A DNA stretch of 64,000 nucleotides from Peptoniphilus sp. ING2-D1G. Its GTDB lineage: Bacteria; Bacillota; Clostridia; Tissierellales; Peptoniphilaceae. The position numbers were made by a program, and so were the translations under genes. Shown here one piece after another: positions 45,819 to 54,078 of this stretch. Every line of letters begins with the position of its first letter. The stretch's first letter is position 1. The notes beneath the pieces are model-generated. The model had not been told where the DNA came from and searched no databases. It saw nothing but the letters and a program-made list of their open reading frames with translations. The DNA lies in NCBI GenBank assembly GCA_000952975.1, contig LM997412.1, positions 1,178,001 through 1,242,000 on the forward strand, given 5' to 3'.

Positions 45819-46465
45819 TATTTGCCTTCCTCGTTAGTCTCCTTTAAATAATAAGATAATTTTAGCAAAGAATCATTGAGCTTAACATTTTCTATCACAA
45901 TACTTTTATCCGTAAGTAAAATATCCACAGGCGCAAAATTCCAAATACCCTTTATATCACATTGTAAAATGTTGTTGAGCACGTCATCAACTGCACCCTT
46001 GGGCGTTGTTATGACAACTACACTTATGTCGTTTTTATTGATATATTCTACTATGTCCGCCATATTTAAAATCGGAACATCATCAACCTTATTGCCTATG
46101 ACATTTTCATCTATGTCAAATAAAGCTTTAATTATAAATCCGCTCTGCCTAAACCCCTTATATCTGGCAATTGCAGAACCTAAATGCCCTGCCCCTACAA
46201 CCACAGCATAGTGATTGTAATTTAACCCGAGTATATCAGAGAGTTTATCTCTTAATTCAACAGCGTTATATCCATATCCCTGTTGCCCAAATCCACCGAA
46301 ATTATGTAAGTCCTGTCTTATTTGTGAAGCGGTAAATCCCGTTAAATCGCCGAGTTCAGATGATGAAATTCTAACAATACCCTTGTTAATCACATCATTT
46401 AAAAAACGATGATAAATCGGCAATCTTCTAATTACCGCATCTGAAATTATAGATTTTTTCTTCAC
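45818..46465 (-). CDS. rex: redox-sensing transcriptional repressor Rex
   Basis: 215 aa. N-terminal winged helix (DAVIRRLPIYHRFL, SSELGDLTGFTASQIRQDL, FGGFGQQGYGY) and C-terminal Rossmann domain (VVVGAGHLGSAIARY, GxGxxG) that binds NAD(H). It represses fermentation and NADH-reoxidation genes when NADH is low. GTG start at 46465 after AGGAGG. Its promoter region has an inverted repeat that partly matches the Rex operator. Confidence 0.96.
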   Translation of the reverse strand: MKKKSIISDAVIRRLPIYHRFLNDVINKGIVRISSSELGDLTGFTASQIRQDLHNFGGFGQQGYGYNAVELRDKLSDILGLNYNHYAVVVGAGHLGSAIARYKGFRQSGFIIKALFDIDENVIGNKVDDVPILNMADIVEYINKNDISVVVITTPKGAVDDVLNNILQCDIKGIWNFAPVDILLTDKSIVIENVKLNDSLLKLSYYLKETNEEGK

Positions 46466-46504
46466 AAAAGCCTCCTGAAAATAAAATTAATCTAACCGCA
46501 TAAT

Positions 46505-46544
46505 ATTATACCAATCTTTTTTTAATTTGTAAAATTTGATACAA
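46505..46544 (-). promoter_or_regulatory. rex promoter with possible Rex operator
   Basis: Minus strand TTTACA (46533-46528), spacer 17, TGGTATAAT (-10 at 46510-46505). The 18 bases at 46527-46544 (TTGT-A-AA..ACAA pattern) keep the TTGT and ACAA ends of the clostridial Rex site TTGTTAAN4TTAACAA but differ inside. It overlaps the rex -35 and a TACAAT (46540-46545) for the ABC-F gene on the other strand. Confidence 0.55.
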
Positions 46545-46562
46545 TAAATTTGAGGTGTTGAA

Positions 46563-48455
46563 ATGCTACTTAGTATTAAAAATTTATCAAAATCTTATAT
46601 AACAAAAACCATTCTTGATAATATTAATATTATAGTTGAAGAAAGGGATAAAATAGGTCTAATTGGAAATAACGGAAGTGGAAAAACCACTTTATTCAAT
46701 ATCATAACTGAGGAAATTTCAAAGGACAGCGGAGAAATTTTTATCAGAAAAGATTTGAAAATCGGTTATTTAAAACAACAATTAAACATCCATGCGGAAA
46801 ATACCTTATATGAAGAATGTGAAAAAATATTTCAAAACCTTATCGAATTGGAAAAAATTTTACGTGAATTGGAAATAAAGATTTCCGATACACAAAATCC
46901 CGATTTAGAAGCCGATATAAATCAATATGGAAAACTTCAAGAAAAATTTACAGAGCTTGACGGCTATTCCTATCCTTCAAAAATAAGGGGAGCTCTCATA
47001 GGATTAGGATTTGATAAAGAAGACTTTAGCAAGGGTGTAAATGAACTATCGGGAGGTCAAAAATCAAGACTTGCCCTCGCCAAACTTCTGTTGTCAGAAC
47101 CCGATTTAATGCTCCTTGACGAACCGACCAACCACTTGGATATCGATGCAATATCCTGGCTTGAAAGATTTTTAAAAGACTACAAAGGCGCTCAGATAAT
47201 AATATCTCACGACAGATATTTTCTCGATAATGTCGTAAATAAAATATCTCTACTGGAAAATAAAAAACTCACCCATTTCAATGGCAATTATACCTTTTAT
47301 TTGAAGGAGAGAAAAAAACAACTTGAAGTTTTAAAAAAACAATATCTCGACCAAGAAAAAGAAATTAAAAGACAAAGGGAAATAATAAAAAGATATTTAA
47401 ACATGGGTAGAGATAGGTTTATCAGAGCAGGAAAATCACGTCAAAAACTTTTAGATAAAATGGAAAAAATAGATCCTCCAAAGGAAAAGAAAACTTATCA
47501 TATAAAATTCTTTCCAAAATACGAATCCGGCAGAGACGTTTTAACCGTCAAAAATTTGTCTAAAAGTTATAATGGAAGCTTAGTTTTTAAAAATTTAAAT
47601 TTTAATATTTATAAGAAAGAGAAAGTGGGAATCATCGGCCCAAACGGAATTGGAAAGTCAACTTTATTTAAAATACTGAATAACCAAATATCCAAAGATG
47701 AAGGGCAAATCACCTTAGGAGCAAAGGTGTCAGTATCCTATTTTGATCAGGAAATGGAATCCTTGGCGGGAAATAAGACGGTAATTGATGAAATTTGGGA
47801 TGATTATCCGAAATTAAACCATTATGAAATACGTTCCTACCTGGCTAAGTTTTTATTCATAGGAGATGATATATTCAAAATCGTAGATGAACTTTCAGGT
47901 GGTGAAAAGGCAAGACTTGCACTTCTGAAGATAATGCTTAAAGGCTCTAATCTTTTGCTGCTTGATGAACCGACCAATCACTTGGATATAGATTCAAAAT
48001 CCGCTCTTGAAGATGCACTTCTCGACTATGAAGGAACTGTTGTATCTATCAGCCATGACAGATATTTTTTAAATTCCCTGTGTGATAAAATCCTCGTGAT
48101 GAAACAAGATGGAATTGATGAATATCTTGGAAACTACGACTACTATCTTGAAAAAACAAAAGTAACTGAAGAAGTTTTCGATGACATTCTATCTAAAACC
48201 GAAATATACAATCAAAAAAAACAGACCAGAGAAGAAAAAAATCTCGACAGAGAGAAAAAACGAAAACTAAAGGATTTGGAAAATAAAATATGTGAACTGG
48301 AAGAAACCATGAGTTCAATAGACGATGAATTGGCAAGTAATGAAATATATTCCGATATAGATTATGTACATGAAATTTCCGAAAGGAGAAATAAACTAAA
48401 GGAAAAATTGGATTTATTATACTTGGATTGGTTTGAACAGGAAAAGGGATACTAA
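46563..48455 (+). CDS. ABC-F family ATPase (Uup/YdiF-like)
   Basis: 630 aa with two ABC domains and no membrane helices. Domain 1: GLIGNNGSGKTT, LSGGQKSRLALAK, LLDEPTNHLD. Domain 2: GIIGPNGIGKST, LSGGEKARLALLK, LLDEPTNHLD. The linker between them is charged (KKQYLDQEKEIKRQ). The C-terminus after residue ~530 is a coiled coil (TREEKNLDREKKRK...). This layout is the Uup/YdiF type of ribosome-acting ABC-F proteins rather than a transporter; antibiotic-protection function cannot be claimed. GAGGTG precedes the ATG. Confidence 0.93.
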   Translation: MLLSIKNLSKSYITKTILDNINIIVEERDKIGLIGNNGSGKTTLFNIITEEISKDSGEIFIRKDLKIGYLKQQLNIHAENTLYEECEKIFQNLIELEKILRELEIKISDTQNPDLEADINQYGKLQEKFTELDGYSYPSKIRGALIGLGFDKEDFSKGVNELSGGQKSRLALAKLLLSEPDLMLLDEPTNHLDIDAISWLERFLKDYKGAQIIISHDRYFLDNVVNKISLLENKKLTHFNGNYTFYLKERKKQLEVLKKQYLDQEKEIKRQREIIKRYLNMGRDRFIRAGKSRQKLLDKMEKIDPPKEKKTYHIKFFPKYESGRDVLTVKNLSKSYNGSLVFKNLNFNIYKKEKVGIIGPNGIGKSTLFKILNNQISKDEGQITLGAKVSVSYFDQEMESLAGNKTVIDEIWDDYPKLNHYEIRSYLAKFLFIGDDIFKIVDELSGGEKARLALLKIMLKGSNLLLLDEPTNHLDIDSKSALEDALLDYEGTVVSISHDRYFLNSLCDKILVMKQDGIDEYLGNYDYYLEKTKVTEEVFDDILSKTEIYNQKKQTREEKNLDREKKRKLKDLENKICELEETMSSIDDELASNEIYSDIDYVHEISERRNKLKEKLDLLYLDWFEQEKGY

Positions 48456-48472
48456 GTAGAGTATCCCTTTTT
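48442..48472 (+). terminator. terminator of the ABC-F gene
   Basis: Hairpin AAAAGGGATAC/GTATCCCTTTTT; the stop codon TAA (48453-48455) is in the loop. Confidence 0.82.
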
Positions 48473-48485
48473 CATATTAACAGAG

Positions 48486-48681
48486 TTATCCACATTGTCA
48501 ATAGCCTTAAATTAGGCATTATCAATTGAAAATATTTATTATTATCTTTTAAACCGCTAATTCAAGCCATTCCCATTTGAGAATTATCAACATTGTAAAA
48601 AATGCGTATAATAGCAGTAAATGGCTTATCACCAAAGTTGTTCACATTATCCACATTCATTTATAATTCCTTTGTGGATTC
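48486..48681. other. cluster of DnaA boxes in an intergenic gap
   Basis: Two exact DnaA boxes TTATCCACA at 48486-48494 and 48647-48655, plus near matches TTATCAACA (48584-48592), TTATCACCA (48626-48634), TTGTTCACA (48638-48646, abutting the second exact box) and TGTGGATTC (48673-48681, opposite strand). An inverted repeat AAGCCATT/AATGGCTT (48564-48571, 48620-48627) encloses the middle. No ORF is present. It could be a DnaA-titration or regulatory site; no origin-type gene neighbour is seen. Confidence 0.6.
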
Positions 48682-48720
48682 TTTATATAATTCTATACAA
48701 ATAATCATCTCGGCTACACA

Positions 48721-48775
48721 TTGTAGGGCAACCCATCCCTATGGGCAAAACCTCGGTCTAACCGGAATATTCTCC
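48721..48775. repeat. short palindromic stretch of repeat-like type
   Basis: CCCAT..ATGGG and CGGT-CTA-ACCG small palindromes in a G+C-richer patch, unlike the surrounding A/T-rich DNA. It looks like a degenerate intergenic repeat unit; no second copy inside the window. Confidence 0.35.
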
Positions 48776-48780
48776 ATATA

Positions 48781-48811
48781 AAAAGACCTCAAGTCTCACT
48801 CAAGGTCTTTT
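48781..48811 (-). terminator. terminator after stalk-domain lipoprotein
   Basis: Hairpin AAAAGACCT/AGGTCTTTT with inner AGT/ACT pairing; T-run on the minus strand. Confidence 0.8.
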
Positions 48812-48836
48812 ATAATTTATCTGCTATTTAATTATT

Positions 48837-50357
48837 TTAATATGGCTGTGCCACATCTACTCCTCCGATTATTCCCACAGCTATTGCTGCAGCCTTTGTA
48901 GGTTGTTCTACCGGTATGGGAGCTTCCAATTTCTTTTGAAGTTCTTCTTCGCTTATGTTAAAAATGTCTATGATGTATAGTCCTTCAATTTCATTGTTGA
49001 AGTTTACTTTGTATCCAAAGTTTTCAGATACAAATCTCAGGGGAACCATAGTTCTGTCGCCTATGATTTGAGCCGGTACATCAAGAGTTATTTTTTCATC
49101 TCCAACTATAGCTGTGGTGTTGTCTATTTCAAGAACCATGTTTTTATCACCGTATTTTGCTCTTACGGTTCTGTTTACTTCATCCCAGGTTATATCTTCA
49201 GCACCCAGTTGTTCAAATAATGCTCTGAAGGGAACCAAGGTTCTATCTCCCACTATTACAGGTTGTTGGTCGCTAAATACCACTTCTTCTCCATTAAGTC
49301 TTACAGCTATATAATTTTCAGGCATTTCAGGAACTAAAAGATTTAAATATTCTTCCATTGTAAGTTCCTTTATAGATGTGGGCATTACTACTTTTGCATT
49401 GTCATTCTTAACTGTTTCAGATTTCATGTTCATGTCCATGGTCATAAATTCTTTGATAGCAAGAACCATATCTACACTTTCGATTACTTTTTCTTCGCCG
49501 AATTCCACTTCAGATTTAATCTTTGACCCTGCAAGAACCGCCTTTACTTCTTCTGCACCACTCTTTAATTCTTCCATATTTATTTTTTGGATTTCTTCAA
49601 GATCTTCATCTGTTACTTCCAAATCCATCTTACCTAATATTTGTACAAGAAGACCCTTGGTTTCAGCCCAATTTGAAATTATTCCGCTGATGATTTTAAT
49701 TCCGTCATCTGTAAGTTGATCTATAGTTGCTTCGTAGGTAAATTTATTTCCTTCAACTTTCATGTCATTGGCAATTTCAACGCCCTTTGTTGCAGTTTCA
49801 AAAAGTTTTATGACATCTGCTTGAAGTTCCGCCGATTTCATATAGTTAATAGCTTTAGTAGATAACTGTGGAGCACCTTGTACTCCAGCTTCAAATCCTG
49901 TAGGAATAGCTATGTATTCTTCCTCGATATTGTCAAAGGGAGTAGCTGCACCCATCGCAAAGGATTTAAACGCATCTTTGTTCATGAGTACTTTTCCCGT
50001 TTCTCCATCTACATACATTTTTAAAGCTATTTCGCCCGGGAATTCAAGATCTTCTTCCGATACTCCCATTTCCTTTAACTTTTTGCTAAGGTCTGAAAAG
50101 TCATATACTATATCCATTTGTACCTTTTCGCCTTGTTGTGCACCCGTTAATTTCATAGGCATATTGAAGCTGAGTTTTTCATTGCTTTCAGGGTCTTGTA
50201 CTTCTACCTTTACAGTAGCGGAACCTGAGATATCAGAGCCTGCCCATTCTAAAATTTCACCGGTTTTTGCCATGTAGGCCTTCATATTTGAACTACATGC
50301 AGATAAGGTGAACATCATCGCTAAAATCAATAGCAGTGTTTTTAACTTTTTCTTCAT
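48837..50357 (-). CDS. lipoprotein with C-terminal stalk (copper amine oxidase N-terminal-like) domain
   Basis: 506 aa from ATG 50357 (MKKKLKTL); AGGAGG lies 11 bases upstream. Type II signal peptide with lipobox LSAC. The central ~320 residues are acidic and rich in amphipathic segments (EEIQKINMEELKSGAEE); no known fold was recognised. The C-terminal part (~355-460) is a stalk domain with two halves, each ending in GDRTLVPFRALFEQLG and GDRTMVPLRFVSENFG, the classical motif. It probably sits on the outer membrane face and binds a surface partner. Monocistronic. Confidence 0.8.
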   Translation of the reverse strand: MKKKLKTLLLILAMMFTLSACSSNMKAYMAKTGEILEWAGSDISGSATVKVEVQDPESNEKLSFNMPMKLTGAQQGEKVQMDIVYDFSDLSKKLKEMGVSEEDLEFPGEIALKMYVDGETGKVLMNKDAFKSFAMGAATPFDNIEEEYIAIPTGFEAGVQGAPQLSTKAINYMKSAELQADVIKLFETATKGVEIANDMKVEGNKFTYEATIDQLTDDGIKIISGIISNWAETKGLLVQILGKMDLEVTDEDLEEIQKINMEELKSGAEEVKAVLAGSKIKSEVEFGEEKVIESVDMVLAIKEFMTMDMNMKSETVKNDNAKVVMPTSIKELTMEEYLNLLVPEMPENYIAVRLNGEEVVFSDQQPVIVGDRTLVPFRALFEQLGAEDITWDEVNRTVRAKYGDKNMVLEIDNTTAIVGDEKITLDVPAQIIGDRTMVPLRFVSENFGYKVNFNNEIEGLYIIDIFNISEEELQKKLEAPIPVEQPTKAAAIAVGIIGGVDVAQPY

Positions 50358-50389
50358 AATTATCAATACCTCCTAAATTTTATGTTTTC

Positions 50390-50418
50390 ATTATATCCTT
50401 TATAACTGTTATTTGCAA
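50390..50418 (-). promoter_or_regulatory. promoter of the stalk-domain lipoprotein
   Basis: Minus strand TTGCAA, spacer 17, TATAAT. Confidence 0.7.
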
Positions 50419-50579
50419 ACAACGTCACAGTATATAAATCCCTCTTTTTTATTATCTCATGGATTTGCTTTTTTATTTATAAAGTTTTCATGTTAATTAT
50501 AAAGAAAATCTTAAGATTATGACATTTTGGCAAAAATAGTTTTTATCAACAGCACTTGTTATAGTCATGGGAGTTGATA

Positions 50580-51731
50580 TTATTTGTAATATTTGCTCGA
50601 TGAAATATAGTGCTTAATCGCCATATAAGCTTGCATTTCAATCAGTTCTTCAGAGTGCTCGATCGCATAATCCAATGTCATGGGTTCATTTATAATATCT
50701 AATATTAAATCAATGCCACTATCCAGTAATTCTACAGATGATCTGTCCGATGAGCCTACTATTGCTACGACAGGTACTTTGTATTTTTTTGCAAGTTTTG
50801 CAACTCCAATGGGTGCTTTGCCGAATTTGGATTGACCGTCAATCTTTCCTTCTCCGGTAAATACGATATCTGAATTTTTTATTGATTCCTCTATTTTTAT
50901 CATTTCGAGAATTTTGTCAATTCCTCTATACATCTGTGCATTTGCAAAGGCCATTAAAGATGCGCCTATTCCTCCGGCAGCTCCACTTCCCGGATAATCT
51001 ATAATTTCTTTATCGAACAGCTTTTCTAATAGATTCCCGTAGTTATGCATCCATGAATCAATTTCTTTTAGCTCTTCTTTTTTTATTCCCTTTTGTGGTC
51101 CATAAATGTAAGTAGCCCCTTCTGAACCGCAAAGCGGATTTGTAACATCAGAAAGTAAACATATTTTTATTTTCTTTAATCTATTGTCAAGATTGTCAAT
51201 TTTAATTTCTTTTAAATCCTTTAGACCGATAATTCCATCTTTTATTTCATTGCCATCTTTATCTAAAAATTCTGCACCTAAGGATTTAGCCAGTCCGACG
51301 CCTCCGTCATTTACTGCCGATCCCCCTAACCCTATATATATTTCCTTAGAACCTGAATTTATTGCATTTAAGATCATCTGTCCCAATCCAAAACTACTTG
51401 CCACCATGGGGTTTAAATTGTTTTTGTCCAGCTTATTCAGTCCAAGAGGAGAAGCTGTTTCCAATATTGCTACATTATCATCCAATAAACCGAGCTCCGC
51501 TTCTGTGTATCTCATAAATACATCATAAACTTTAAATTTTTTAATTTCCCCCCTTAAAGCATTTGTAATTGAACTTACAGTTCCCTCACCACCATCTGCT
51601 ATGGGAAATTTTTTTATATCGAATTCATAACCTGTCTTTAAAATCCCCGATTCAATATAATTTGCCACTTCTAATGAAGATAAAGACCCTTTATATGAAT
51701 CGGAAGCTATAACTATATTGCATTTCTTCAT
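50580..51731 (-). CDS. glycerate kinase (type GarK/GlxK)
   Basis: 383 aa from ATG 51731; the ATG at 51743 is part of the ribosome-site stretch GGAGG. Family motifs: ASDSYKGSLSS at the start, GIKKFPIADGGEGT-like PIADGGEGTV, GLGGSAVNDGGVG (glycine-rich), PGSGAAGGIGASL and FTGEGKIDGQSKFGKAPIGVAKLAK. It phosphorylates D-glycerate to 2-phosphoglycerate. It follows the reductase gene by 28 bases; together they make the tartronate-semialdehyde to glycerate to 2-phosphoglycerate path. Confidence 0.92.
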   Translation of the reverse strand: MKKCNIVIASDSYKGSLSSLEVANYIESGILKTGYEFDIKKFPIADGGEGTVSSITNALRGEIKKFKVYDVFMRYTEAELGLLDDNVAILETASPLGLNKLDKNNLNPMVASSFGLGQMILNAINSGSKEIYIGLGGSAVNDGGVGLAKSLGAEFLDKDGNEIKDGIIGLKDLKEIKIDNLDNRLKKIKICLLSDVTNPLCGSEGATYIYGPQKGIKKEELKEIDSWMHNYGNLLEKLFDKEIIDYPGSGAAGGIGASLMAFANAQMYRGIDKILEMIKIEESIKNSDIVFTGEGKIDGQSKFGKAPIGVAKLAKKYKVPVVAIVGSSDRSSVELLDSGIDLILDIINEPMTLDYAIEHSEELIEMQAYMAIKHYISSSKYYK

Positions 51732-51759
51732 TTCAACCTCCATATGTTTAAGTTGTAAT

Positions 51760-52653
51760 TTAATCTAAATTATTACCTATAGTTATATTGTTCATTTTTT
51801 CATAGTATTTTATTATGGCAGAATGATCGTATTTTTGTAAATGGTATGTTCTCAAAGATTGCATTATTTCCATAATAGAAGCAGTAAGCGGCAATGAAAC
51901 TTCGGCAAGGTGAGATATATCCAGAGCATTTTGTAAATCTTTGATGTGCAAATCCAATCTAAATCCCGGTTTGAAATTTCCCTCCATCATCATCGGTCCC
52001 TTTGCATCCATTACAGCAGATCCGGCAAGTCCGCCCCTTATCGCTTTATATACAACTGCAGGATCGACACCGGCTTTTTTTGCCAATACAAAGGCTTCAC
52101 TTACCGCCGCAATATTTAAAGCCACAATAATTTGATTGCATAATTTGGCCGTATTTCCCGCTCCCAAATCTCCAACTCTTACTACATCTGCTGCCATGGA
52201 TTTTATGAGGTCATAATATTTATTGAAAACTGCTTCCTTGCCGCCGACCATTACAGAAATAGTGCCGTCAATTGCCTTCGGTTCTCCTCCGGAAACCGGA
52301 GCATCCAACCATTCAGTTCCCTTCACAGAAACAAGTTCAGCAAATCTTTGAGATTCTGCAGGATTTATTGAGCTCATATCTATGACGACCTTACCTGCGG
52401 ATAAACCTTCCATTAATCCCTTTTGCCCCGACAAAACATCTTCTACATCAGGAGAGTTCGGAAGCATCAATATTATAGCTTCAGATTGTTCTGCTACCTC
52501 TTTACAATTATCGGCAATATTTACTCCTAATTTCCTAAACTCATCAACTGTATTGATGTTTCTGGCATAAATTGTAAGTTCATAATTCGCTTTTATTAAA
52601 TTTTTAGCCATAGGTTTTCCCATAATCCCCAATCCTATAAATCCTACTTTCAT
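51760..52653 (-). CDS. garR: tartronate semialdehyde reductase/3-hydroxyisobutyrate dehydrogenase family
   Basis: 297 aa. N-terminal NAD(P) site GFIGLGIMGKPMAKNL, family signature WLDAPVSGGEPKAIDGT, and helical C-terminal domain with catalytic Lys in GAGNTAKLCNQI. The neighbouring glycerate kinase favours 2-hydroxy-3-oxopropionate reductase (GarR), but the family also reduces other 3-hydroxy acids. GGAGGACAAA precedes the ATG. First gene of a two-gene unit. Confidence 0.85.
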   Translation of the reverse strand: MKVGFIGLGIMGKPMAKNLIKANYELTIYARNINTVDEFRKLGVNIADNCKEVAEQSEAIILMLPNSPDVEDVLSGQKGLMEGLSAGKVVIDMSSINPAESQRFAELVSVKGTEWLDAPVSGGEPKAIDGTISVMVGGKEAVFNKYYDLIKSMAADVVRVGDLGAGNTAKLCNQIIVALNIAAVSEAFVLAKKAGVDPAVVYKAIRGGLAGSAVMDAKGPMMMEGNFKPGFRLDLHIKDLQNALDISHLAEVSLPLTASIMEIMQSLRTYHLQKYDHSAIIKYYEKMNNITIGNNLD

Positions 52654-52685
52654 TTTGTCCTCCTTTTATATTTAATTTGCCTATG

Positions 52686-52714
52686 TATTTATCTTCTTTA
52701 AATTTATTTGTCAA
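52686..52714 (-). promoter_or_regulatory. possible promoter of garR-glycerate kinase
   Basis: Minus strand TTGACA, spacer 17, TAAATA (weak -10). Confidence 0.45.
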
Positions 52715-52727
52715 AATTTGCAAATTA

Positions 52728-52765
52728 TTAAAAAAATAAAGCACTTACCAATTCCATATAAGTGC
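52728..52765 (-). terminator. terminator after stalk-domain protein
   Basis: Hairpin GCACTTA/TAAGTGC (52741-52765) followed by a T-run on the minus strand. Confidence 0.8.
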
Positions 52766-52827
52766 TCTATGTTCTAAAGATAAATTCTATTTTATTTGTT
52801 AACTGTGCCACTTCCGCTAATATTTCA

Positions 52828-53778
52828 TTAGTTATAAAAGCTTTCATATTTCGCAAGTTCCTCTTCAATTTGATCTAAGTTTTTCAATAAATTGTCAACA
52901 TAATCCCCCGTGTAATTGGACAAATAACCTGTTTTTTGTGATGTTTCATAAATATATACAAGTTCATTGGCATTCATTGATGCTTCTTTCAAACCATTTA
53001 AAAGATCTATATAGTAATTAAAATCAACTACAGTTTCAGGTTGTTTCCCATCAGGACTGTAAACTTGAGCAGTCACAGCTTTTTTTAATTCCCACAACTT
53101 ATCTCTGTATCCTTTATATTTTTCAAAATCCGGATTTTTTAAATCAGATTTAAAATTCGCCGACTCTTCTTCAAGTCCCGCTGTCAAATCTTCAATAAAA
53201 GCTTTTATTTTTTCATATTCCGCTCTATTTTCCTGTGCAAATTGCTCTTCGCTCAAGGCTTCTTTATAGGGTTCTTCTAAGTTTAAGATTATATTTCTGT
53301 TTATGTAGTCATAATCCACAGAAAAATTCAGCACTTTCGACAAATCTCTCAGTTTTACATAATTTCTGTCGTCAATATTGTATCCCTTAAGCTGATAATC
53401 TTTGCCTTCGAAGTTTATGCTCACATTCTTTTCCAACACCTTCTCCGGATATGAAGGAAGATTGAACATATGGGAATCATCCTTTGTATAGGCAGCCACT
53501 TCGCCGCCTTTTTTTATGTATACCTTGTCTTCTTCCGATGAATAATCCAAACTTATGTAGGATTTGCCTTCATGCATTAAATTCCATTCCATGGATCTCA
53601 AAGAAAAATAATTTTCTCCATCTATATTGTATCCGAATAATCTCTGGTCCGCATAATACTTTATATTGGGTAAAATAACCATATTTTGATCGCTTTTTAC
53701 AACATTTTGTGCAAAAATAGTTCCGCTCATCAAAAATACTAATATAATCGATAAACTCAATGCCTTAAATTTTTTCAT
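52828..53778 (-). CDS. secreted stalk-domain protein, paralogue of the one at 30205
   Basis: 316 aa from ATG 53778 (MKKFKALS); AAGGTGAT precedes it, and the longer reading to 53805 overlaps a hairpin. Signal peptide SLSIILVFLMSGTIFAQ. Two repeats: FGYNIDGENYFSLRSMEW (near 45-95) and LKGYNIDDRNYVKLRDLSKVL (near 130-170), the same YNIDG-NY-LRD pattern as in the protein at 30205. The C-terminal part is helical and acidic (YEKIKAFIEDLTAGLEEESA). Function unknown. Confidence 0.75.
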   Translation of the reverse strand: MKKFKALSLSIILVFLMSGTIFAQNVVKSDQNMVILPNIKYYADQRLFGYNIDGENYFSLRSMEWNLMHEGKSYISLDYSSEEDKVYIKKGGEVAAYTKDDSHMFNLPSYPEKVLEKNVSINFEGKDYQLKGYNIDDRNYVKLRDLSKVLNFSVDYDYINRNIILNLEEPYKEALSEEQFAQENRAEYEKIKAFIEDLTAGLEEESANFKSDLKNPDFEKYKGYRDKLWELKKAVTAQVYSPDGKQPETVVDFNYYIDLLNGLKEASMNANELVYIYETSQKTGYLSNYTGDYVDNLLKNLDQIEEELAKYESFYN

Positions 53779-53805
53779 CACAATCACCTTTTGTTCAATT
53801 ACCAA

Positions 53806-53833
53806 AAAAGACCAACTTAAAAGTCAGTCTTTT
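53806..53833 (-). promoter_or_regulatory. hairpin in the leader of the stalk-domain gene
   Basis: AAAAGAC/GTCTTTT with inner ACTT/AAGT, T-rich after it on the minus strand, ending just before the ribosome site. It may be an attenuator or the terminator of a short upstream transcript. Confidence 0.4.
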
Positions 53834-53916
53834 AAATTTTATATTCAATTTTATTTTATCATAGTTTTATATTATTAAACACAAGAGTTTTTACCTTTAG
53901 CATTTAGCTACTTTCA

Positions 53917-53970
53917 TCAATAAGCTATGATATTTTCATTCCTAAAAAGGACAACATCCTCACTTTTCAT
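53917..53970 (-). CDS. possible 17-residue small protein
   Basis: ATG at 53970 after AGAGGTGG, reading MKSEDVVLFRNENIIAY, then a stop. The ribosome site is good, but so short a frame may be chance. No homology recognised. Confidence 0.2.
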   Translation of the reverse strand: MKSEDVVLFRNENIIAY

Positions 53971-54078
53971 TGGAACCACCTCTGTTCTTTGTATTAATAT
54001 AATACCCAAGTAATTAAATATTAAACAATGTTTGTAAAATATTTTCATTGATATTATAATAAAAAACAGGAGGGCGAA

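Noticed and set aside
48486-48681. Chromosome origin oriC
   Set aside because: DnaA boxes are present, but none of the usual origin genes are next to it and no clear A/T unwinding 13-mers could be set apart from general A/T richness; kept only as a DnaA-box cluster.
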